The position numbers were made by a program, and so were the translations under genes. This document shows, in pieces, positions 1 through 5,676 of a DNA stretch of 40,115 nt (the first letter of the stretch is position 1; each line of letters starts with the position of its first letter). Under the pieces are notes generated by a model. That model searched no databases. It had not been told where the DNA came from and saw only the letters and a list, made by a program, of their open reading frames with translations. This stretch comes from Clostridia bacterium (GTDB lineage Bacteria; Bacillota; Clostridia; UMGS1810), in contig JAGATB010000015.1 in the NCBI GenBank assembly GCA_017621495.1, positions 1 to 40,115 on the forward strand, given 5' to 3'.

Positions 1-121
1 TGACAGATTTCACATTCTTTTGAGTTCAAAAGGTGTAAATCGGCTTGCCGATTTAGCGAGGACCCAGCGAAGCGCTTCCGCAGCGGCACCTTTTGGGCTC
101 AAAAAATGTGATTAATCTGTC
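1..121. repeat. Nested inverted repeat at the window edge (MITE/REP-like or large terminator)
   Basis: Bases 1-35 and 87-121 pair as an imperfect inverted repeat of about 35 bp; the arms share ACAGATT, TCACATT, TTTGAG and CAAAAGGTG. Inside are two smaller palindromes: AAATCGGCTTGCCGATTT at 37-54, and one around AGCGCTT at 71-77. The element lies downstream of the minus-strand GH13 gene. Nothing convincingly coding is seen between it and that gene (122-277). It could be a small non-autonomous palindromic element or a bulky terminator. The window starts at its outer end, so its full extent is unknown. Confidence 0.5.
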
Positions 122-277
122 CTGCACGTTCCCACAGCACGCGTAGTGGTGACGGCAGGGTGTCAGGGCTTATACGCAAATTAGCTATAGGACGAAACGT
201 TCTTACGTGAGTTTGATACGCTCGAACGCCCAAAGGGGAAGCCTTTCGCTACGGATTTTGCTTACGTTAAACTCTAA

Positions 278-1585
278 TTATTCTGCAAGCACATACTGCA
301 CTGAATAGGGCATCATAGTACTTCCGGCACCGAAATCAAAATGCTTACCGCTTATAAGCTCGGTACCGCAGCCGGCATTGGCATTGTAATGAGCTGTATA
401 TTCATTTTCGTCAGCATTTATCATAACAATGATGCGTTCGTCTTCATATTTCCTTTCAAAGATAAGCTGTTTATTGGTAAGATGAAGAATGTCAAACGAG
501 CCGTAACACAGGCTCTTTCTTTCACGATGAATTTTTGCAGCTTTAGATATAAATTCTGTCAGTTCATTTGTGCACGGGGTATCAATGTTCGGACGCAGTG
601 CCCTGTCGCCGTCCTCTTTCCTGCCCTCTATAGCCCACTCACTTCCGTAATATATGCAGGGTATGCCCGGCATTGCCATGAGTATGCCATAGGCAGGTAT
701 AAGGTGGTTTTGGTTGGTAAGATTGGATGCCAGCCTGGTCACATCGTGATTATCTGCAAATGCTATGAGATGCATGCCCCTGTATGCACACCAATCCTCA
801 CTGCCAAAGCGGTTTCTTAAGGAATGGCCTATCTCAAACATGTTCATACTGTTAAAGGAAGAGTATATCCCCTTAAAACATTCGTAGTTGGTAGCACTGT
901 GGAGCATATCCGGGTTTACTATATCGCTGTAGTTTCCGTGTATCATCTCACCAGCCAGGAAGAAGTCACTCTTTTTATCCAGACATACACCTCTCAGCTC
1001 ACGCATAAATCCACGGTTGAGCATATATGCCACATCAAGGCGCAGACCGTCAATGTCAAACTCATCTATCCACTGTGACACACAGTCAAACAAATACTGC
1101 CTTACAGCAGGATTATCCAAATTCAGTTTCACAAGCTCATAGTGTCCCTCCCAGCCTTCGTACCAAAAGCCGTCGTTGTAGTTACTGTTGCCGTCGAAGC
1201 TTACGTTAAACCAATCTTTATAGACGGATTCCCATTTCTTTTCTCTCAAATCACTAAAAGCAAAGAAATCCCTGCCCACGTGATTAAAGACTCCGTCCAG
1301 AATTACTCTGATACCGTTGTCGTGAAGCTTCTGACAAATAAATCTGAAGTCCTCATTGCTGCCCAGTCTCACGTCTATCTTTGAGTAATCGGCAGTATCA
1401 TATCCGTGAGAGGTGCTCTCAAATATCGGACAAAAATACACTGCATCTATATTTAACCTAACCAGATGGGGTATATAATCGGCGATTTTCAGTATACGGT
1501 GCTCCTGTATACCGTCATTAATCTCCGGTGCACCGCATAGTCCCAGAGGGTATATCTGATATATGATACTTTCATTAAACCACAT
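278..1585 (-). CDS. GH13 alpha-amylase-family glycoside hydrolase (cyclomaltodextrinase/neopullulanase-like), cytoplasmic
   Basis: This 435-residue enzyme should cleave alpha-1,4 (possibly alpha-1,6) linkages in malto-oligosaccharides. The four GH13 regions are visible: DGVFNH (97-102), GLRLDVAY with the nucleophile Asp184, LAGEMIHG with the acid/base Glu213, and FADNHD with the stabilising Asp281. The N-terminus IIYQIYPLG enters the TIM barrel directly. There is no signal peptide and no N-terminal CBM34-type domain, so it is short for neopullulanase and probably acts inside the cell on imported oligosaccharides. A good ribosome binding site (AAGGAGACAG) precedes the ATG at 1585, with a weak TATGAT -10 box at 1624-1629. 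It is transcribed alone, divergently from the SigI-type promoter. Exact substrate specificity within GH13 cannot be read. Confidence 0.88.
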   Translation of the reverse strand: MWFNESIIYQIYPLGLCGAPEINDGIQEHRILKIADYIPHLVRLNIDAVYFCPIFESTSHGYDTADYSKIDVRLGSNEDFRFICQKLHDNGIRVILDGVFNHVGRDFFAFSDLREKKWESVYKDWFNVSFDGNSNYNDGFWYEGWEGHYELVKLNLDNPAVRQYLFDCVSQWIDEFDIDGLRLDVAYMLNRGFMRELRGVCLDKKSDFFLAGEMIHGNYSDIVNPDMLHSATNYECFKGIYSSFNSMNMFEIGHSLRNRFGSEDWCAYRGMHLIAFADNHDVTRLASNLTNQNHLIPAYGILMAMPGIPCIYYGSEWAIEGRKEDGDRALRPNIDTPCTNELTEFISKAAKIHRERKSLCYGSFDILHLTNKQLIFERKYEDERIIVMINADENEYTAHYNANAGCGTELISGKHFDFGAGSTMMPYSVQYVLAE

Positions 1586-1677
1586 ATGCTGTCTCCTTTT
1601 TATAAAATCTTTTTTATTAGGATATCATACCAAAGCAATAAATGCAATTAAAAAAATATTAAAATTTTTTTAAATCG

Positions 1678-1706
1678 ACCCCCAAATTTTTATAAGGCAC
1701 TGCGAA
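1678..1706 (+). promoter_or_regulatory. Candidate SigI-type promoter
   Basis: ACCCCC at 1678-1683, followed by an A/T tract and CGAA at 1703-1706, matches the general form of promoters described for SigI in Bacillus and Clostridium (C-rich -35 element, CGAA/CGTA -10). It lies 35 bp before a small ORF at 1741 and upstream of a sigI gene at 2285. That context fits autoregulation or a dedicated SigI target. No TTGACA/TATAAT promoter is evident for the small ORF. Confidence 0.5.
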
Positions 1707-1740
1707 TTATATAGTAGAAATAAAAAAGGAGATGATACCG

Positions 1741-1848
1741 ATGAAGAGTTTTCCGGGTTCGGAGTTGACAGTTGTAAAATTTAATAGGATTTTCGTTTCA
1801 AAGTACGACGGGGATATCGATTCAAGCAGTATCATCGTAGGTCGTTAA
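1741..1848 (+). CDS. Small ORF, 35 residues, unknown function
   Basis: The ORF encodes 35 residues, beginning MKSFPGSELTVVKF and ending DIDSSSIIVGR. A near-ideal ribosome binding site (GGAG at 1728-1731) sits 9 nt before the ATG, and the candidate SigI promoter is just upstream. It has no membrane segment, no cysteines and no obvious signal peptide. It does not resemble the N-terminal anti-sigma domain of RsgI, the usual SigI partner. The transcript would run to the terminator at 2192-2225, leaving about 340 nt of apparently non-coding RNA after the stop. I do not recognise the peptide; that it is translated is inferred from the initiation region. Confidence 0.45.
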   Translation: MKSFPGSELTVVKFNRIFVSKYDGDIDSSSIIVGR

Positions 1849-2191
1849 CATAGCAGTAATTAATATAGATTTGATATCTGCTTAAATCGATAAAGGTTAG
1901 GTCAAAGGAGAAGAAGCCACAAGGCTTAGATAAGAAAGATTTTATATAGATCCTGTCCTTTGCAAACGATATACCTATAGAAATTTAACTTAAATCCTCC
2001 AATAAATTATAGGTTGAAAAATCACATGAAAGCCTGTGGCTTATATATATATTAAGGAAGCGTTTTTCACTAAGAAAATTTACGGCGGATAAGATAAAAT
2101 ACAATTTGTCAACTAAAAACTGACTTAAAGGGATGTGTGGATAATCCCGAGAATTTAAAAAGAATATTAAAAAGAATAAATCCAATATTGG
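1849..2191. other. AT-rich stretch without a confident gene
   Basis: No complete ORF with a start and ribosome binding site is seen. One open stretch at about 2110-2226 reads plausibly (it contains PENLKRILKRINPILEEP) and has a possible GTG start, but no good ribosome binding site, and it runs into the terminator hairpin. A short stem AAGCC-ACAA-GGCTT occurs near 1914-1927. This could be decayed coding sequence or the tail of the SigI-driven transcript. Confidence 0.4.
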
Positions 2192-2225
2192 AAGAACCTG
2201 TATCAAAAAGATGCAGGTTCTTTTG
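2192..2225 (+). terminator. Rho-independent terminator before sigI
   Basis: AAGAACCTG (2192-2200) pairs with CAGGTTCTT (2214-2222), and the right arm ends in a T-run. It separates the small-ORF transcript from the sigI promoter immediately downstream. Confidence 0.75.
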
Positions 2226-2234
2226 AAATTAGTA

Positions 2235-2263
2235 TTGACATATAACCCGGTGTTTTGTATACT
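2235..2263 (+). promoter_or_regulatory. Sigma-A-type promoter of sigI
   Basis: TTGACA at 2235-2240 and TATACT at 2258-2263 are separated by 17 bp, and the gene starts at 2285. sigI therefore appears to have its own housekeeping promoter, separate from the SigI-type site at 1678. Confidence 0.75.
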
Positions 2264-2284
2264 TAAACTAAGAGGTGAGGTATT

Positions 2285-2956
2285 ATGGATTTGGAAACAA
2301 GAGTACCCATGGCGCAGACAGATAAATCTCTGAGAGATGATATCATACTGGAGTATACTAACTTCGTACTTGCCTGTGCTTCCAAAATTCTCAAAAGGCA
2401 TATCACCCCGGAGGACGATGTGTTTTCTGTAGCGGTCATAGCCTTTGACGAAGCTATTACCAATTACAAGCCGGATAAAGGCACATTCTTAAGCTTTGCC
2501 GGTTTTGTAATCAAAAACAGGATTATAGACTACGAGCGTAGGGAAAGTAAGCACAAATCCAGTCTGCCCTTTAGCAGCTTTACACGTGATGACGGTGAGG
2601 GAGATGAGTTTACCTTTGACACCGAGGACAGATGCCACTCACTGACCGATGCAGCTATGGAAATCCGATTTCTGGCACATGAACTGGATAAATACGGTAT
2701 AACTCTGGAGGATATGGGACGCTCCGCGCCCAAATTCGCCTCTACCAAAGAAGAGTGTACTCGCATTATCAAGTACATAGCAAGCTCTATGGAGCTCACA
2801 AGCATTATCATACAAAAGAAGACCCTGCCTGTAAAAAGACTGCTCACAGAGCTTGGCACAGGTGAAAAGCTCCTGGAAAGACACCGCAAATATATTATAG
2901 CCGCAGTAATCATCCTTACCGGAGAATATGAAAGCATTGCTAAGATGTTGTTTTAA
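2285..2956 (+). CDS. sigI: RNA polymerase sigma factor, SigI family
   Basis: This 223-residue protein has a sigma-70 region 2 at about residues 10-95: a helix with EYTNFVLACASKILKRHI, the core-binding FSVAVIAFDEAITNY, and FLSFAGFVIKNRIIDYERRE for -10 recognition. The C-terminal part (about 125-220) has the SigI-type domain ending in KKTLPVKRLLTELG and LLERHRKYIIAAVIILTGEY instead of a standard region 4. In Clostridium thermocellum, SigI factors respond to polysaccharides through membrane RsgI anti-sigma proteins carrying carbohydrate-binding domains. Here no rsgI follows; the next gene is a transposase. It is therefore an orphan, or its partner was lost or lies elsewhere. The start is set by AGAGGTGAGG before the ATG. 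Confidence 0.85.
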   Translation: MDLETRVPMAQTDKSLRDDIILEYTNFVLACASKILKRHITPEDDVFSVAVIAFDEAITNYKPDKGTFLSFAGFVIKNRIIDYERRESKHKSSLPFSSFTRDDGEGDEFTFDTEDRCHSLTDAAMEIRFLAHELDKYGITLEDMGRSAPKFASTKEECTRIIKYIASSMELTSIIIQKKTLPVKRLLTELGTGEKLLERHRKYIIAAVIILTGEYESIAKMLF

Positions 2957-3023
2957 AATCAGTAATTTAATATATCAAAAAAACAGCTTGAAGTAAGAGG
3001 TGTACTCTAAAGGTCAGTAATTT

Positions 3024-3054
3024 TAAAGGCAGAAAATCGTTTCTGCCTTTTTTG
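3024..3054 (+). terminator. Terminator downstream of sigI
   Basis: AAAGGCAGAAA (3025-3035) pairs with TTTCTGCCTTT (3040-3050) around a short loop, followed by TTT. This is a classical rho-independent form. A REP-like palindrome abuts its right edge. Confidence 0.8.
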
Positions 3055-3081
3055 TAGGGGACGATGCCCACATCGTCCCGC
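3054..3081 (+). repeat. REP-like palindrome (GTAG head)
   Basis: GTAG, then GGGACGATG (3058-3066), loop CCCA, and CATCGTCCC (3071-3079): a perfect 9-bp stem. The same palindrome occurs twice inside the adjacent transposase gene. A 5-prime GTAG tetranucleotide before an imperfect palindrome is the described layout of REP elements mobilised by RAYT transposases. Confidence 0.7.
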
Positions 3082-3153
3082 TTATAAGGTCTTAGGATAA
3101 TCCTAAATATTTTGGAAAAAACCTTGAACAAGAAATAAAATAAGGAAAATGCT

Positions 3154-3636
3154 ATGGAACTGCCAAAACGAAAACCAACAAGATTAAAAGGATATGATTA
3201 TTCAACACCCGGAGCATATTTTCTTACAATATGTGTAAAAGACAAAAAACAGTTGTTATCAAAAATTGTAGGGGACGATGAGGGAATCGTCCCGCAAAAT
3301 AATTTATCTGAAATCGGTTTGATATGCGACAGATATATTAATAATATAAATATTAAATACGAAAATGTAACAGTTGATAAATATGTAATAATGCCAAATC
3401 ATATTCATTTGATTGTATTTCTTCACGGGACGATGAGGGCATCGTCCCCTACAAAGAACATAGAAACCATAATTCGTTCATTTAAAACAATGGTTACAAA
3501 AGAAATTGGTAATTCTATATGGCAAAGATCATATCACGACCACATAATACGAGGCGAAAAAGATTATCGAAAAATATGGGAATACATAGATACCAACCCA
3601 ATAAAATGGGAATTAGATTGTTTTTACAATGCTTAA
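3154..3636 (+). CDS. REP-associated tyrosine transposase (RAYT, IS200-like Y1 transposase)
   Basis: This 160-residue single-strand DNA transposase of the HUH superfamily has the metal-binding motif MPNHIHLIV (His83, His85) and the catalytic tyrosine in IWEYIDTNP (Tyr144). The N-terminal signature RKPTRLKGYDYSTPGAYFLT is typical of RAYTs. The family is thought to nick and move REP palindromes with a GTAG head. Remarkably, two copies of the REP-like palindrome lie inside the reading frame and are translated as GDDEGIVP (about 40-47) and GTMRASSPT (about 92-100). Both fall in loops that vary between homologues, so the enzyme may still be active. The start at 3154 follows AAGGAAAATGCT. A C-terminal helix-turn-helix extension, seen in the remnant at 39640, is absent here. 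Confidence 0.85.
   Translation: MELPKRKPTRLKGYDYSTPGAYFLTICVKDKKQLLSKIVGDDEGIVPQNNLSEIGLICDRYINNINIKYENVTVDKYVIMPNHIHLIVFLHGTMRASSPTKNIETIIRSFKTMVTKEIGNSIWQRSYHDHIIRGEKDYRKIWEYIDTNPIKWELDCFYNA
3268..3294 (+). repeat. REP-like palindrome inside the RAYT gene, copy 1
   Basis: GTAG, GGGACGAT (3272-3279), loop, ATCGTCCC (3286-3293), GC. Same orientation and head as the intergenic copy at 3054, and in frame with the transposase. Confidence 0.65.
3426..3452 (-). repeat. REP-like palindrome inside the RAYT gene, copy 2 (opposite orientation)
   Basis: GGGACGATG (3427-3435), loop AGGG, CATCGTCCC (3440-3448), then CTAC (3449-3452). Read on the minus strand this is the GTAG-headed element again, inverted relative to copy 1. 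Confidence 0.65.
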
Positions 3637-3799
3637 AGATTTTCGCTAAATTGTGGGAGCCTTTTAAATTACTATCCTTAAGAGTACACGCCATATGAGC
3701 TGTTTTTTGACCGTTTATGCACATAAAAGGTCATTTAATGCATTTTCATGTTTTTTGCTCTCATTTAATGGTACAATATATGTAGGAGGTGCTATAACA

Positions 3800-4639
3800 A
3801 TGAAAAAAATCACCAAGGCACATATTATTAATTTCAAAAACCATTTAATTGAAGAGGAGAAATCATTCTTCACCATCACCAAGTACATTCGTGATGTCAA
3901 CAAATTTGTAAGCTGGAGCAAAGGAAAGGAGCTTAATAAGGCATTGGTTCTTAAGTACAAGGAATACTTGCTCAGAGACCACGAACCCTCCGGAGTGAAC
4001 TCCATACTCTCAGCACTAAACAGCTTCTTCGTGTATTGCGAGTGGTACGAGCTTAAGGTAAAGACTCTGAAAATCCAACACCAAATATTTGCCCCCGAGG
4101 AAAAAGAGCTTACCAAAGCAGAGTACGAAAAGCTCCTTAAGGCAGCTCTGGATTGTCACAATCAGCGATTGTACTACCTGATGCAGACTATATGCTCTAC
4201 CGGCATACGTGTATCCGAGCTTAGGTTCATCACCGTAGAAGCATTGAAGCAAGGGCAGACGTATATAAACTGCAAGGGTAAGATGAGGATGATAATACTC
4301 CCCCGGCAGCTGTGTAAAATGCTCAAAGAATATGCCTCCCGTAACAACATTAAGAAAGGCAGTGTATTTTGCACCAGGACGGGCAAGCCCCTTGACCGTT
4401 CTAATATCTGGTCCGATATGAAGAAACTCTGCGAAAGAGCAGGAGTGGAGCAGAGCAAGGTATTTCCACACAATTTAAGACATCTTTTTGCCAGGACATA
4501 TTATTCATTGCAAAAAGATATAGTCCGCCTTGCAGACATTTTAGGACATTCAAACGTAAACACAACACGAATTTATACAATGGAGACCGGTAATGTACAT
4601 CGTATGCAGATTCAAAAACTTGGCTTATTGCGTTGCTAA
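3800..4639 (+). CDS. Tyrosine recombinase (XerC/XerD-like integrase)
   Basis: This 279-residue site-specific recombinase has a SAM-like N-terminal core-binding domain (about 5-90) and the catalytic domain with the full active-site set: Arg137 (TGIRVSE), Lys161 (CKGKMRMI), His224/Arg227 (PHNLRH), His250 (LGHSN) and the nucleophile Tyr259 (TTRIYT). Its size is Xer-like rather than that of a phage integrase. The start at 3800 is chosen because GTAGGAGGTGC precedes it; an in-frame extension to 3695 lacks a ribosome binding site. A dif-like site begins 14 bp after the stop, and two more lie 300 bp further on, flanking a promoter. No phage or conjugation genes are near. The context suggests a dedicated DNA invertase for the promoter segment at 4653-4959 rather than a mobile-element integrase. 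Confidence 0.88.
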   Translation: MKKITKAHIINFKNHLIEEEKSFFTITKYIRDVNKFVSWSKGKELNKALVLKYKEYLLRDHEPSGVNSILSALNSFFVYCEWYELKVKTLKIQHQIFAPEEKELTKAEYEKLLKAALDCHNQRLYYLMQTICSTGIRVSELRFITVEALKQGQTYINCKGKMRMIILPRQLCKMLKEYASRNNIKKGSVFCTRTGKPLDRSNIWSDMKKLCERAGVEQSKVFPHNLRHLFARTYYSLQKDIVRLADILGHSNVNTTRIYTMETGNVHRMQIQKLGLLRC

Positions 4640-4652
4640 CGCAATAAAAATA

Positions 4653-4676
4653 CCACATAATCAATATTATGTAGTA
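4653..4676 (-). repeat. dif-like recombination site A (inverted relative to B and C)
   Basis: The core CATAATCAATATTATG (4656-4671) has two 5-bp arms CATAA/TTATG around a 6-bp centre TCAATA. This is the arm-6-arm layout of Xer dif sites such as E. coli CATAA-TGTATA-TTATG. The 24-bp site is the reverse complement of site B with one mismatch. Confidence 0.7.
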
Positions 4677-4751
4677 GACAAATTACTGAAATTTAATACT
4701 TATTCTTTTTTCTGCAGTATAAAATCACTTTTATACAAAAGTAATTTTTTT

Positions 4752-4821
4752 ACCGCACGACTAATAGACCAATGGGGTGTAATTTTTGTTAACATTGGTC
4801 TGTTAAAGTGCGGTGTTTTTT
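4752..4821 (+). terminator. Terminator inside the predicted invertible segment
   Basis: ACCGCAC (4752-4758) plus AGACCAATG (4766-4774) pair with CATTGGTCT (4793-4801) plus GTGCGGT (4808-4814), followed by G and six T. In the present orientation it stops readthrough from the recombinase gene and insulates the promoter downstream. The T-run exists only on this side, so inversion would move and reverse the insulation. Confidence 0.7.
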
Positions 4822-4871
4822 ATGTCATAAGGGCAATTTTATTAAATATGTATAAAAATCTCGTTGAAGCA

Positions 4872-4900
4872 TTGACATATTGGTACTTTGATGTTATAAT
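4872..4900 (+). promoter_or_regulatory. Consensus sigma-A promoter within the invertible segment
   Basis: TTGACA (4872-4877), a 17-bp spacer and TATAAT (4895-4900): a perfect match to the consensus. It points right, toward the TetR gene at 5073 and the SLH gene at 5677. Expected transcription start is about 4907, upstream of sites B and C. Confidence 0.82.
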
Positions 4901-4935
4901 GCCAACATACGTTCTATACGTTATTTATTTATAAT

Positions 4936-4959
4936 TACCACATAATATTGATTATGTGG
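4936..4959 (+). repeat. dif-like recombination site B
   Basis: The core CATAATATTGATTATG (4941-4956) has centre TATTGA, the reverse complement of site A's centre, so A and B are in inverted orientation, as inversion requires. Confidence 0.7.
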
Positions 4960-4969
4960 CTTACGCCAA

Positions 4970-4992
4970 ACCGCATAATATTGATTATGTCG
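4970..4992 (+). repeat. dif-like recombination site C (direct repeat of B)
   Basis: An identical 16-bp core at 4974-4989, 33 bp after site B and in the same orientation. Recombination A x C would invert a slightly longer segment; B x C would delete 33 bp. Confidence 0.65.
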
Positions 4993-5072
4993 TTAGGCAA
5001 ATTTTTTGCTTTTGATTAGTACAACTGTTTTACTATGTAAAAACGAGTGTTTCACAAGGAGATGATACATAT

Positions 5073-5651
5073 ATGAGAACTCAGCCGCAAAAGGATATCG
5101 AAAGCGAGCTTCTGTCAAGAACTTTTGATTATCTTGTTAATAATGGTCTTGAAAATATTTCCATGAGAGATCTATGCAAATTCACTGGTATATCCATAGG
5201 GAGCATATACTATTGGTTTGATAATAAGGATGAGCTTATTATCTACGCTGCCGAATACGGTCTGTCAAAGGTTGCGGACAATATATTTAACTTTGTATTT
5301 GATACCATAGATGACTTGGAACACTTTTTTAATACCTGCCTGGGTGAAATTACCAAATACAGAATGCACCTTCGACTGATATATCAGATAGCCACAAGTC
5401 CGCATTATGGAGAAAATCTCAGAAAAAATGCCGAAACACTCAACAGTGTGTACTACGAATACGCCAAACGCCTGTCTCATATGATTGGCTGCAGTGTGGA
5501 GGATATGGAGCCGCTGGTGTATATGTTTATATCCGTGGTGCTTGACTACGTAATCTGGGAGGATTTGGAGAAAACCCAAATCCAGATAAATAAGATTTAT
5601 CAGATTTTCAAAAGCCTTGCAGCTGCTCATACTGCAAAGCACGTAATTTAA
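5073..5651 (+). CDS. TetR/AcrR-family transcriptional regulator
   Basis: This 192-residue protein has the N-terminal TetR DNA-binding domain (about 8-55): FDYLVNNGLENISMRDLCKFTGISIGSIYYWFDNKDEL includes the helix-turn-helix with the usual GxxYxxFxxKxEL-like end. The rest is an all-helical ligand-binding and dimerisation region whose effector cannot be read. CAAGGAGATGATACAT precedes the ATG. The gene lies between the predicted promoter switch and the SLH-protein gene, 25 bp upstream of the latter, so the two are very likely cotranscribed. It may control that operon or other surface genes. If the switch is real, regulator and surface protein would be turned on and off together. Confidence 0.85.
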   Translation: MRTQPQKDIESELLSRTFDYLVNNGLENISMRDLCKFTGISIGSIYYWFDNKDELIIYAAEYGLSKVADNIFNFVFDTIDDLEHFFNTCLGEITKYRMHLRLIYQIATSPHYGENLRKNAETLNSVYYEYAKRLSHMIGCSVEDMEPLVYMFISVVLDYVIWEDLEKTQIQINKIYQIFKSLAAAHTAKHVI

Positions 5652-5676
5652 ACAACAAATCAAAGGAGGAATATCA

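Larger units (their letters stand above)
4653..4959. other. Predicted invertible promoter segment (phase-variation switch)
   Basis: Inverted sites A and B (24 bp, 23 matching) enclose 259 bp that hold a terminator (4752-4821) and a consensus promoter (4872-4900). In the orientation seen, the promoter fires toward the TetR and SLH genes. After inversion it would fire toward the 3-prime end of the recombinase gene. The adjacent tyrosine recombinase has all catalytic residues. The architecture matches known invertible-promoter switches in Firmicutes; inversion itself is inferred. Confidence 0.62.

Noticed and set aside
341..820. Plus-strand ORFs antisense to the GH13 gene
   Set aside because: The minus-strand gene contains all four GH13 catalytic regions; the plus frames have no ribosome binding sites or recognisable domains.
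2110..2226. Short coding-like stretch (PENLKRILKRINPILEEP)
   Set aside because: No convincing start with a ribosome binding site, and it ends inside a terminator hairpin; kept only as a remark on the non-coding stretch.
3800..4639. Recombinase as integrase of a prophage or conjugative element
   Set aside because: No phage structural, relaxase or transfer genes are near; the adjacent repeats are short, inverted and bracket a promoter, which fits inversion better.
4593..4934. 113-codon plus-strand ORF over the switch region
   Set aside because: It overlaps the end of the recombinase gene, the terminator hairpin and the promoter, has no ribosome binding site and looks like random AT-rich translation.
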